Part shown: one piece after another, positions 15,953 to 24,231 of the stretch | How positions within the stretch are numbered: position 1 is the stretch's first letter | Layout of the letters: each line of letters starts with the position of its first letter | From: an uncultured Prevotellaceae bacterium | GTDB lineage: Bacteria; Bacteroidota; Bacteroidia; Bacteroidales; Muribaculaceae | NCBI GenBank assembly: GCA_900319525.1 | Contig: ONOU01000001.1 | Span: 308,501-372,500 of the forward strand | DNA length: 64,000 nucleotides | Reading direction: 5' to 3' | Made by a program: the position numbers and the translations under genes | Notes under the pieces: model-generated | Told to the model about the DNA's origin: nothing | The model's database searches: none | What the model saw: the letters and a program-made list of their open reading frames with translations, nothing else

Positions 15953-16798
15953 ATGAATACCATCTGGATTGTATTGCCCATCTTGACTCTGCTGATGTTT
16001 GAATTGGGACTGAACCTGCAAATCGAAGACTTTAAGTTATTCAAGACACGTCCCAAGCCTGTGCTCGCAGGCCTTATCGGGCAGATTATCGTCCTGCCGT
16101 TGCTGGCATGGATCATAGGGCGGGCCTTTGGGCTGGAACCCATTTTCCTCATCGGCTTTGTGCTGATAGCCTGCTGTCCCGGTGGCAGCTCATCTAACGT
16201 GTTCTCGATGCTCGCGAGAGGTGATGTCGCCCTGTCGGTATCGCTCACTGCATGCAGCAGCATTATCACGCTGGTGACAGTTCCCCTGATCATGGAATGG
16301 GTGACTATGGCTGTAGGCAGCACAGTACAGGTGCATCTGCCTGTGGGTAAACTGATTATGCAGAACCTGGTACTCATGTTCTTGCCCATCATTGTGGGTA
16401 TTATCGTGAAAAAGAAATGGGCTAACGCAGCACTCAAGATGCACAATGCGTTGTCACGCATTGCGTTCACGGCACTCATCTTTCTGGCTGGTGTATTCTT
16501 TTTCCAGAACAGAGATGCCATTATCGACAAGTTTGGGCAGTTGGGGCTCTCGATCAGCGTGCTCATCCTGCTTGCCATGGGCAGTGGCGCATTGCTCTCA
16601 AGGGGTATGCGTCTCACTGGCAAGGAGCGGCGGACAATCGTCATCGAGGTGGGAATGCAGAATGCCGCACAGGCCATTGCCATCGCCAGCAGCCCACTGG
16701 TGTTTAACAACGACGTCATCGCTATCCCTGCCATCATTTATGCCTTGATGATGAATGTCATCCTCATCACCTATGTCGCCATCGTCAAGCGGCGATAA
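15953..16798 (+). CDS. Bile acid:sodium symporter (BASS) family transporter
   Basis: This 281-residue membrane protein has about ten helices. The segment CCPGGSSSNVFSMLARGDVALSV and the late GMQNAAQAIAIA hold the crossing-helix and sodium-site motifs of the family. Members move bile acids, pantoate or other organic anions with Na+. The substrate is undetermined; the family name does not prove bile-acid transport. It has no operon partner and stands 26 bp after a terminator-like stem. Confidence 0.85.
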   Translation: MNTIWIVLPILTLLMFELGLNLQIEDFKLFKTRPKPVLAGLIGQIIVLPLLAWIIGRAFGLEPIFLIGFVLIACCPGGSSSNVFSMLARGDVALSVSLTACSSIITLVTVPLIMEWVTMAVGSTVQVHLPVGKLIMQNLVLMFLPIIVGIIVKKKWANAALKMHNALSRIAFTALIFLAGVFFFQNRDAIIDKFGQLGLSISVLILLAMGSGALLSRGMRLTGKERRTIVIEVGMQNAAQAIAIASSPLVFNNDVIAIPAIIYALMMNVILITYVAIVKRR

Positions 16799-16849
16799 CC
16801 TGCAAGAATCATAAAATCATCTTGTGAGCACACAAAATAAATTAAAGAC

Positions 16850-16880
16850 TTGCTCATTCAACTTATTCTTATGATATTTG
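16850..16880 (+). promoter_or_regulatory. Probable promoter of the restriction-modification pair
   Basis: TTG (16850-16852), 20 bp, then GATATTTG (16873-16880), one base off TAnnTTTG, lie 40 bases before the methylase ATG at 16921. The surrounding bases are AT-rich. Confidence 0.4.
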
Positions 16881-16920
16881 CATTTAAATCATATTTATCA
16901 TTCATTTGTATCATCACACG

Positions 16921-18669
16921 ATGGGCTTTGAAAAATTTCAAATAAGTAAAGCTACTGAACAGAACTGGATAAGATTAGGAAGTGATAGCCAATCGAAGTT
17001 GACTAGGCGTGCAAACAAGACCCTGTCATCTAAACGCATCGTCGCTACTAACTATTTGAATAATGACGACGCCCTGCGTCTATTAGATATGGTTAAGAGC
17101 ATCAATGTTCCTATCGAAGATATTATTTACACACTCTCCATTTCTTATCTAAAATGGGCAAAGATTATCGATAAAGATTATGTCCAGCAGTTTTTGAGCC
17201 GTTATTCTCAATTCAATCTGCTTGACTTCACCATTCCTGAAGATGTCTGGTCGCTGGAGAATGATGTTCTTGGTTTCATCTACCAATCACTTATCTCTGA
17301 AGGTGAGCGCATATCTACAGGACAGTATTACACGAGTAAAGAAGTCGTTTCTTATATACTTGACGGGAAAGCACTTAAAGATGGTGAAACTTTTCTCGAT
17401 CCTTGTTGCGGCAGCGGCGCATTTTTGCTGGGAGTTAAGACTAATAATCCGACCTGTTTGTACGGCTTTGACATCAATCCAATTGCCGTTCTTATCGCAT
17501 CGACAAACCTCTTGGTTAAATACTCGGATTTCGAATTCTTTCCAAATATTTATTGCCTTGATTTCTTGAAAAAGGATTTGTTCTCATGTGGAACCAGCCA
17601 GCCTGATGATGTGCCTTTTCATTTTGATAATGTGTACACCAATCCACCTTGGGGTTCAGACAAGGCAAGGGAATACTCACCATATTTCCCTGAAATCAAA
17701 TCCAAAGAACGCTCCAGCATGGTCGTTGTGGAATCCCTTCGCCGATTGAGCAAAGACGGTCAATCATGTTTCCTCCTGCCCACCTCAATTTTAAAGATCA
17801 ACTCACACAAGGACATTCGCAAACACATCATTTCACGCACTGGTATTCAGAGGATTGATCTCTTTGATAACAACTTTAACGGTGTCTATACCGACTATTT
17901 TTGCATCAGGCTTTCAGCAAGTAAATCCGAAACGCAAACCTACACGGTATATAACGGCAAGGGCGGTATCGAGATAGAACTATCTGATGAAGATATCCGC
18001 ACGGGTGCGATTCCTACAACGTCCATATCAAGAACCGATGCGGATATCATCCATAAGATAGAATCCCTGCAGCATGATGACCTTTCCCACAGTAGATGGG
18101 CACTGGGAATCGTTACAGGCGATAACAAGCACAAACTCAAGGACATCCAATCAGAGGGTCTGGAACCCATTTATACTGGTAAGGAAATCAGGCCTTTCAA
18201 TCTAGAAAAAGAGAGAGCATATATCATGTATGATCCTGAGTCTTTTCAACAGTGCGCAAAAGATGAACTTTATAGAGCTCCGGAGAAACTACTGTATCGC
18301 TTTATTGCAAAATATCCGATTGTCGCTTATGACGACAAGCAGTGTTTGTGCCTGAATAGCGCAAATATACTGATTCCTGATCTCGACGGTATCTCGATAA
18401 GAAGTGCGGCTACATTATTGAACTCGTCTCTTTACCGTTTTTATTATTCTATAAAATTCACTGATATCAAAGTGCTGAAAGGGAATCTGCAAAAGCTTAA
18501 GTTTCCCAAACTCACGCCACAACAGGACATAGAGCTATCTGACTTTGCATGCAAGATGCAATTAACAGGCTTCGATGAGCAGAAACAGCAGGAGCTCGAC
18601 ATGATTGTTTATAGAATATTTGGTATCCAAAAGTCAGAACAAGAATACATCAGAAAAGAATTACGATAA
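16921..18669 (+). CDS. Type II DNA N6-adenine methyltransferase (TaqI/Eco57I-like)
   Basis: This 582-residue methylase has the gamma-class order: a helical N-terminal region, SAM-binding motif I (FLDPCCGSGAFLLG, about residues 158-171), catalytic motif IV NPPW at 241-244, and a C-terminal target-recognition region (about 390-575) with a TaqI-C-like signature (YTGKEIRPFN, then LNSANILIP). The NPPW motif points to adenine methylation. The ATG at 16921 is used because the only upstream in-frame start is a TTG at 16906. The gene is visibly AT-rich compared with its neighbours and is followed 2 bp later by a nuclease gene. The recognition site is unknown. Confidence 0.88.
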   Translation: MGFEKFQISKATEQNWIRLGSDSQSKLTRRANKTLSSKRIVATNYLNNDDALRLLDMVKSINVPIEDIIYTLSISYLKWAKIIDKDYVQQFLSRYSQFNLLDFTIPEDVWSLENDVLGFIYQSLISEGERISTGQYYTSKEVVSYILDGKALKDGETFLDPCCGSGAFLLGVKTNNPTCLYGFDINPIAVLIASTNLLVKYSDFEFFPNIYCLDFLKKDLFSCGTSQPDDVPFHFDNVYTNPPWGSDKAREYSPYFPEIKSKERSSMVVVESLRRLSKDGQSCFLLPTSILKINSHKDIRKHIISRTGIQRIDLFDNNFNGVYTDYFCIRLSASKSETQTYTVYNGKGGIEIELSDEDIRTGAIPTTSISRTDADIIHKIESLQHDDLSHSRWALGIVTGDNKHKLKDIQSEGLEPIYTGKEIRPFNLEKERAYIMYDPESFQQCAKDELYRAPEKLLYRFIAKYPIVAYDDKQCLCLNSANILIPDLDGISIRSAATLLNSSLYRFYYSIKFTDIKVLKGNLQKLKFPKLTPQQDIELSDFACKMQLTGFDEQKQQELDMIVYRIFGIQKSEQEYIRKELR

Positions 18670-18671
18670 AT

Positions 18672-19412
18672 ATGGAAGATTTAATTAAGAAGCTAAATAG
18701 GGCTAAAAATCGATTACCCGAGAATGAAAAAAACAGTTTAAGTGACGATATTTTAGATAAATTGTACACGGTATATCCTTTCAACAAATTTGAATATATT
18801 ATATCGCATCTCATTGCAAAAGGGGTCATGGATTTAAATCAGTATCTCAATATCAGATCCGAATATCTAAATCGCAATAAATACCTATATCTATTTGAAC
18901 TTGCTCCACGTACATTCGGCGAAACATGGGGGCAAAGACATCTGATGGAATTCATACCTGAGTTTAAAGTTCCGAACCATCAACTAGACCCAAATTTTGC
19001 TGGAGAATATGATCTATGGTTAGATGGTATCCGTGTTGAAGTGAAAGCATCACGAGCAGTAAAGAAAAAAGGAGGCGACACATTGGCAGAAAAGGCGCTA
19101 TCCAGTAATAGTAAGAGTAAATTTGACATGAATTTCCAACAGTTAAAGCCAAGCTGTTGTGATGTTTTTGTCTGGATCGCTGTATGGCGTGACAAAATTG
19201 ACTACTGGCTATTATCTTGTATCGATGTTAAAACAAATGAATCGTTTAGTAACCAGCACCGAGCTTCTCAACTTTCTGATACAGGAGAAGTCGTTGAAGG
19301 CCAAATCCATATTAATAACGGAAATTATACTAGTTTTGATAAATATCGTGTATCAATAAGTGAAATACATGATAGAATTCATAGTATAGCAGAGAATCTT
19401 CAAAGGCGGTAA
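18672..19412 (+). CDS. Probable type II restriction endonuclease (PD-(D/E)xK)
   Basis: This 246-residue protein carries a PD-(D/E)xK-type active site in the segment GEYDLWLDGIRVEVK: Asp114 with Glu123-x-Lys125. Position (2 bp after an adenine methylase), similar AT-rich composition and size support a cognate restriction enzyme. The central region (residues 75-95, TFGETWGQRHLMEF) and the C-terminus show no family I can name. Cognate specificity is inferred from pairing only. Confidence 0.72.
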   Translation: MEDLIKKLNRAKNRLPENEKNSLSDDILDKLYTVYPFNKFEYIISHLIAKGVMDLNQYLNIRSEYLNRNKYLYLFELAPRTFGETWGQRHLMEFIPEFKVPNHQLDPNFAGEYDLWLDGIRVEVKASRAVKKKGGDTLAEKALSSNSKSKFDMNFQQLKPSCCDVFVWIAVWRDKIDYWLLSCIDVKTNESFSNQHRASQLSDTGEVVEGQIHINNGNYTSFDKYRVSISEIHDRIHSIAENLQRR

Positions 19413-19456
19413 AAAAAGAAGATATTAAAACAGAACAGTCCATCTATACATAGATT

Positions 19457-19984
19457 ATGCAAAGCTACATTGAAATCAAAGTGCCCATCAGTTGGGATGA
19501 GCCGTGGTTCCAAGACCTCAGGGAAGAGCTTGATGGTGTCAACATCAGGTGGCAACGCGGCTATTACCACATCACGATGGCCTTTCTCGACAAGACGCCC
19601 CAGGGCGTTGACCTGTTGACGGGCCTGAACCGGCTGCTGCAACCTGCTGCCGCGCCGACGATGACCTTTGACAGGCTGGACGCCTTTGCCACGGGTGGCG
19701 GTCGCCGCCAGGTCATTTACCTCACCACCAGCGACACACCAGCCCACTTCCTGACGCTGGTCGAGGACATCCGCAACCACTTCAAGGCTAGAGGATGTGT
19801 CATCCAGTCCGACTTCAAGCTACATGTGACTCTGGGCCGCGTCGATGACAACCGCATGAATGTTGCCAAGTTGAAGGCAATCATCAGCAAAGTGGACCTG
19901 CCTGCCACTACCCTAACCCTCAGCAATGTCGAGTTCCGCATCTTCCGCGGCAAGACCTTGGGGCTATGGAAACTCAAGGCATAA
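19457..19984 (+). CDS. 2H phosphoesterase (2'-5' RNA ligase / ThpR-like)
   Basis: This 175-residue protein has the two H-x-T motifs that define the 2H phosphoesterase fold: HIT at residues 38-40 and HVT at 123-125, spaced as in LigT/ThpR. Such enzymes hydrolyse or ligate 2',3'-cyclic or 2'-5' phosphodiester bonds in RNA ends. Base composition returns to the GC level of the rest of the window, which marks the right edge of the restriction-modification insert. It is cytosolic with no clear partner gene. Confidence 0.85.
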   Translation: MQSYIEIKVPISWDEPWFQDLREELDGVNIRWQRGYYHITMAFLDKTPQGVDLLTGLNRLLQPAAAPTMTFDRLDAFATGGGRRQVIYLTTSDTPAHFLTLVEDIRNHFKARGCVIQSDFKLHVTLGRVDDNRMNVAKLKAIISKVDLPATTLTLSNVEFRIFRGKTLGLWKLKA

Positions 19985-19995
19985 CAGTCAAGCGG

Positions 19996-20463
19996 TCACT
20001 TTTCGCGCAGTGCGAGAATGTAATGGCGGGATTCGCCCTGATACCTCTTGCCGCCTTCAGTGTTCAAGTGCCATGCCGGCTCATTATTCCATAAGATATC
20101 CGGTAATTCGTCATCACCAACTGTAATCGACTTGATGTATTTCCAGAAAGGAACTATCTGTTCCTCACGGTAGAGGCCATCCCACTCGTCACGCACACTA
20201 AGCACCTGGCCAGGCGCCAGAATGGCCACACTGACGCTGTCGGCTTCTCCATAATGGATGGGCACACTGTCACTCATCTCGATGGTGAAACCCTCATAGG
20301 CTGACGAGAGAATTTCCTTGTACATGGTTACCGTAACCGTGTCACTGGTCTTGTTATAAATCTGATAGTCCACCGACGACATGGGGTCACATGACGACAT
20401 CGCCATGAGGACTGCCATGATTGCCAGCCACAATGAAGGGGGGGCGGTATTAATGATTCTCAT
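19996..20463 (-). CDS. Small lipoprotein of unknown function
   Basis: The 155-residue product starts MRIINTAPPSLW, then a hydrophobic stretch and a lipobox ending MSSC (Cys25). An upstream in-frame ATG at 20493 would add ten residues before the signal peptide and is the alternative start. The mature part is short, beta-rich and without a motif I recognise (for example YQIYNKTSDTVTVTMYKE, EWDGLYREEQIVPFWKYI). It probably sits in the periplasm or outer membrane. It is convergent with the 2H phosphoesterase gene, 11 bp away. Confidence 0.65.
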   Translation of the reverse strand: MRIINTAPPSLWLAIMAVLMAMSSCDPMSSVDYQIYNKTSDTVTVTMYKEILSSAYEGFTIEMSDSVPIHYGEADSVSVAILAPGQVLSVRDEWDGLYREEQIVPFWKYIKSITVGDDELPDILWNNEPAWHLNTEGGKRYQGESRHYILALREK

Positions 20464-20723
20464 ATTTGACAAGATGCATTTGATAGATGCCATGTTTTAT
20501 TAACGGCGCTTCGCCCAAAATCTTGCACAAATCTTCAAAAAGAAGTGGCTTGCGATCCCTTCGCGCGTTTGCTGTATCAACTACAAATATCTCTATTACA
20601 ATACCTTATCGGCACTACGGAGCTTAGAGAAGCCCGCTTAGCCTAAGGGTGTCGTGATTGCAGTGCGAAAGGTAAAAAAATAGAAAAAGCCTTAAAACTA
20701 GTGACAGATTGAAAAATAATGTG

Positions 20724-20731
20724 TAGCTTTG
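20724..20731 (+). promoter_or_regulatory. -7 box of the outer-membrane barrel genes
   Basis: TAGCTTTG matches TAnnTTTG, 31 bases before the ATG at 20763. No convincing -33 box. The rest of the 20494-20762 gap holds nothing I recognise. Confidence 0.45.
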
Positions 20732-20762
20732 GGGTTCCAAAAAAGATATATCGTATAAATCA

Positions 20763-21359
20763 ATGAAGACTAACAATAAGATCCTAGCCACAATACTCTT
20801 GTCGCTGCTCCTCGCAATTCCCGTATCGGGGCAAGTGAGGTTTGGCTTGCGCGGCGGAGTAACGCTGGGAGAGTTGCGCTTTGACCGTGATGTGATCGAC
20901 AGCGACAACCGCCTGGGCTACTGCGGAGGCCTCCTTGTCGATCTGGCCATTCCCGTGACAGGCCTGGGTGTTGAGGCCAGTGTGATGTACACCCACCGCA
21001 ACAACCGTCTCACCGACGGCAACCGCCTGTTCAAACGCCATTACATCGACATTCCCGTCATGGCACGCTACCGCCTGCCGTTGCCCGGTGTGGAGCACTA
21101 CTTTGCCCCCATCGTGTTCACCGGGCCCTCGTTCTCCATCCTCTTTGACGAGAATGCCCCAGAAAACTGGCAGGGCCGCAAGACCTACGTCTCGTGGGAT
21201 GCGGGACTGGGCGCCGACCTGTTGCGGCACTTGCGCATCACTGCCAGCTACGGCATCGGCATATCAAAGGCCATGAGCTACATCGACCGCGAGTATAACG
21301 GAGGCAAGGTGCAAGGCAAGGACCACTACTGGACCCTCACTGCCGCTTGGCTCTTCTAA
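20763..21359 (+). CDS. PorT-like outer membrane beta-barrel protein, copy 1
   Basis: This 198-residue protein has a signal peptide (ILLSLLLAIPVSGQ) and a small beta-barrel of the PorT/OmpW-like type common in Bacteroidetes (start VRFGLRGGVTLGELRF, end YWTLTAAWLF with a terminal aromatic). It is probably an 8-strand barrel in the outer membrane; function unknown. A paralogue follows 25 bp later, then ApbE, so the three are likely one transcript. Confidence 0.78.
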   Translation: MKTNNKILATILLSLLLAIPVSGQVRFGLRGGVTLGELRFDRDVIDSDNRLGYCGGLLVDLAIPVTGLGVEASVMYTHRNNRLTDGNRLFKRHYIDIPVMARYRLPLPGVEHYFAPIVFTGPSFSILFDENAPENWQGRKTYVSWDAGLGADLLRHLRITASYGIGISKAMSYIDREYNGGKVQGKDHYWTLTAAWLF

Positions 21360-21384
21360 ACATTAAAAACTTAAAACACTACAT

Positions 21385-22008
21385 ATGCAACGATTTACCT
21401 TATTACTAGCCACATTACTGCTGATGGCAGCAACAGCCACCGCACAGACCACATCGCGCTGGGGCATCACTGCCGGCGCCACCATCAACGAGGTTCACTT
21501 CAAGCAGCACGACATTGTGCCATCGACTCGTGCCTGGGGACCCCAACTGGGTGTCACCGGTGAGATGAACTTCAGTGGCATCGGCTTTGGTGTCGAGGCA
21601 TCAGCGCTCTACACCCTCAAGCAGGGCAAGGTCAATTACGGCGAGAAGACCGTCTGGTCATCGATCGGAGCTGGCAACGAGACCGTGTCGATGCATTACC
21701 TGGACGTGCCCCTTCACCTCAAGTTCAAGTGGCACCGCCTGGGCGGTCTGGAGAGTACAATCATGCCGCTGGCTTACTTTGGCCCGCAATTCTCATTCTT
21801 AATGCATGGCAATCACGGTGACCTGAACAAGTACACCCCGGTGAGCGTCTATCTGGACATGGGCATTGGCTGCGAGCTCAAGGAGCGTATACAGCTGCGT
21901 GGAGGCTACAACTTCTCCATCGGCCAATCTTTCCACACCAAGATGCTTGACGAGAACGTGGCCAAGAACCGCACTTGGTACTTCAACGTCACCTACTTCC
22001 TCAAGTAA
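21385..22008 (+). CDS. PorT-like outer membrane beta-barrel protein, copy 2
   Basis: This 207-residue paralogue of the preceding barrel has a signal peptide ending TATAQ, a matching start (WGITAGATINEVHF) and a matching strand pattern, including VEASALYTLKQGK opposite VEASVMYTHRNNR in copy 1. The C-terminus NRTWYFNVTYFLK ends in alternating aromatic residues as for outer membrane insertion. Its role is unknown. The ApbE gene begins 37 bp after its stop. Confidence 0.78.
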   Translation: MQRFTLLLATLLLMAATATAQTTSRWGITAGATINEVHFKQHDIVPSTRAWGPQLGVTGEMNFSGIGFGVEASALYTLKQGKVNYGEKTVWSSIGAGNETVSMHYLDVPLHLKFKWHRLGGLESTIMPLAYFGPQFSFLMHGNHGDLNKYTPVSVYLDMGIGCELKERIQLRGGYNFSIGQSFHTKMLDENVAKNRTWYFNVTYFLK

Positions 22009-22045
22009 TCATCCCCTTTTTGCCAGATCACGCCTGGGCGATAGA

Positions 22046-23056
22046 ATGAAGAAAACAAGGTATGCGATGGTGCTGGTCGCGCTGGCCATAACCGTGGCGA
22101 TGTTATTCATCGCACGGGAACGGCAGCGCTTTTTCACCCACGAGGGCGTGGTGTGGACCACCGACTACCACATTACCTACCAGGCAACCCGTGACCTGGG
22201 CGACAGCATTCAGCTCATTTTGGGCAATCTTGACATGAGTGTGTCGCCCTACAACAAAGCATCGCTCATCAGCGCCATTAACGAGAATAAGACCAACCGC
22301 ACCGACACTACCCTGCGCTATCTGCTGGGCGCCTCACGCATCGTGTGGCGCGAGAGCGACGGGGCCTTTGACCCGACGGTGATGCCACTGGTCAACGCAT
22401 GGGGCTTTGGCTACAAGAGCGGCACCCTACCCTCGAGGCACCAGATTGACAGCATCCTCGCTTTTGTCGGCATGGACAAACTGAGCCTCCACGGCGAGAC
22501 AATCGTCAAAGACGACCCGCGCCTGATGCTCGACTTCAGTTCCATCGCTAAGGGGATGGCATGTGACGAGATTGGCCGGATGCTTGCCCGCAATGGCGCA
22601 GTCAACTGGCTCGTCGAGATAGGCGGTGAGGTCATGGCCAGTGGCGTGAACAGCCATAATCAACCCTGGCACGTGTCGGTCGACATGCCCAGTGCCGAGG
22701 GCAATCCCAACCACGAGAGCGCAATGGTGCTGACGCTGGACAGCAGCGCCGTCGCTACCAGCGGCAACTACCGCAAGTGGCGCGAGGAAGGCGGCAACAA
22801 GCTATCACACATCATCGACCCGCACACGGGAAGCAGCCGCCAGGGAACACTATTGAGCGTAACAGTGATTGCCAGCAACTGCATGAATGCTGACGCATGG
22901 GCCACCGCCTGCATGGTGATGGGCGAAGGGAAAGTGAAAAACATGATGGAGGCACGACGTGACCTGGGCGTGATGACCATCAGCGCCGACACGCTTACCG
23001 GTAACCTGGTGGTATGGAGCAACGCCACCTTTGCGGCAAGAGTGAATTTAAAGTAA
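22046..23056 (+). CDS. apbE: FAD:protein FMN transferase
   Basis: This 336-residue enzyme transfers FMN from FAD to a Thr in periplasmic flavoproteins such as Nqr/Rnf subunits. The N-terminus is a signal anchor (YAMVLVALAITVAMLFIA), so it faces the periplasm. Family motifs are LDFSSIAKGMACD, WLVEIGGEVMASG, HIIDPHTG and ADAWATACMVMG. The start at 22046 is chosen because a longer frame would run through the preceding barrel gene. No flavoprotein target is encoded in the window. Confidence 0.93.
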   Translation: MKKTRYAMVLVALAITVAMLFIARERQRFFTHEGVVWTTDYHITYQATRDLGDSIQLILGNLDMSVSPYNKASLISAINENKTNRTDTTLRYLLGASRIVWRESDGAFDPTVMPLVNAWGFGYKSGTLPSRHQIDSILAFVGMDKLSLHGETIVKDDPRLMLDFSSIAKGMACDEIGRMLARNGAVNWLVEIGGEVMASGVNSHNQPWHVSVDMPSAEGNPNHESAMVLTLDSSAVATSGNYRKWREEGGNKLSHIIDPHTGSSRQGTLLSVTVIASNCMNADAWATACMVMGEGKVKNMMEARRDLGVMTISADTLTGNLVVWSNATFAARVNLK

Positions 23057-23094
23057 TCCTGGATTTATAGAGAAATCAGAGTCCCATGCTAAGA

Positions 23095-23859
23095 TCAGCG
23101 TGCGATAATGAGTTCAATGCCCAGATCCTCGACACGCTTGACAATCTTGGGAGACACGCCGGCGTCGGTAATGATGATATCCACAGCATCAATATCGGCG
23201 ATGCGGGCAAATCCTCGCCGCCCGAACTTGCTGCTGTCAGCCAGAACTATCGTCTTCTGGGCTGCGGCAATCATCTTCTGGTTGAGCGCCGCCTCGCGCA
23301 TATCGGTTGTCGTGATGCCGTACTCAAAGTCAATGCCATCCACTCCCAGATAAAGCTTGCTGAATGAACAATCCTTCAAGATATCGGCCGCATACTCACC
23401 CACAACCGACAGGCTACTGTGGCGCAACATGCCACCCAGTTGAATGATATCAATATTCTCCTGCTGTGACAAGATATTGCTCACCACCAGCGAAGCCGAA
23501 ACGACGGTCAACTTGTGTATTGGCTGGATATTGCGGGCCAAGGCGTGAACCGTGGTCCCCGAGGCAATCACAACGCTGTCATCACGCGTGATCAGCCGGG
23601 CGCCTTCACGACCAATGGCATGCTTCTCATCGGTGGCCAGTTTTTCTTTTTCGTTAACCGACCGGTTGTTAATGTACGGATTGATGAGCACCGCCTTGCC
23701 ATGGTTGCGGTACAGCTTGTCACTCTTTTCCAGGTCAGTAAGATCCTTGCGCACGGTCACTGCCGACACATCAAGCATCTCTACAAGATCCGACACCTGG
23801 ACCGAGCCGTGCCTGATGAGTTCATCCATGATCAATTCATGTCGTTCTTCCTTGGTCAT
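23095..23859 (-). CDS. glpR: DeoR/GlpR family transcriptional regulator
   Basis: This 254-residue regulator has an N-terminal DeoR winged helix (about residues 3-58, with GSVQVSDLVEMLDVSAVTVRKDL) and a C-terminal ISOCOT-type sugar-phosphate sensor domain (DDSVVIASGTTVHALARN, LYLGVDGIDFEYGIT). It is divergent from glpA across a 372-bp gap with repeated ACGAAA boxes, so it very likely represses glpABC-T and senses glycerol-3-phosphate or a related phosphate ester. The ligand is inferred from context. Confidence 0.85.
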   Translation of the reverse strand: MTKEERHELIMDELIRHGSVQVSDLVEMLDVSAVTVRKDLTDLEKSDKLYRNHGKAVLINPYINNRSVNEKEKLATDEKHAIGREGARLITRDDSVVIASGTTVHALARNIQPIHKLTVVSASLVVSNILSQQENIDIIQLGGMLRHSSLSVVGEYAADILKDCSFSKLYLGVDGIDFEYGITTTDMREAALNQKMIAAAQKTIVLADSSKFGRRGFARIADIDAVDIIITDAGVSPKIVKRVEDLGIELIIAR

Positions 23860-23944
23860 AGCAAATCGAAAGTATTAATGTGTTTTTTGAATGCGACAAA
23901 AGTAGAGAAAAGTTATTTACCAGCCAAATAATTTGGCAAAAATC

Positions 23945-24044
23945 TTTCGTAAAATTTCAAAACGAAACCAATTAACAAACAAAATCACAAATTTAAACCA
24001 TCAAATCAGCAACAAAACGAAACCAATGAACCAGAAAAACGAAA
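23945..24044. promoter_or_regulatory. Array of ACGAAA boxes, probable GlpR operators
   Basis: ACGAAA occurs at 23962, 24017 and 24039, the first two inside an identical 15-base CAAAACGAAACCAAT. An inverted TTTCGT at 23945 faces the first. Box spacings are 55 and 22 bp, close to whole helical turns. The boxes lie between glpR and the glpA promoter, as expected for a DeoR-family operator. Confidence 0.55.
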
Positions 24045-24149
24045 CAACACTTTCTAATAGTTCATTTAGCTAATCTAGCAATATTTATCTGTTTTTTAGA
24101 TTCTTAGAGAATATATTTCTAAATAATTACAAAATTCATCCGAAAATAT

Positions 24150-24180
24150 TTTGCCAATTAAAAAACGCTTTATAACTTTG
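24150..24180 (+). promoter_or_regulatory. Promoter of the glp operon
   Basis: TTTG (24150-24153), 19 bp, then TAACTTTG (24173-24180) give a full Bacteroidetes consensus. The leader is about 45 bases to the glpA ATG. Confidence 0.75.
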
Positions 24181-24231
24181 CAGCGAAAGTGGGAATACTC
24201 CTCCTTTTATGCTACCTTTAAAACTGTATTG

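Noticed and set aside
15286-16737. 483-codon minus-strand frame
   Set aside because: Runs opposite greA, the HIT gene and the BASS transporter across their gaps; these three have clear families.
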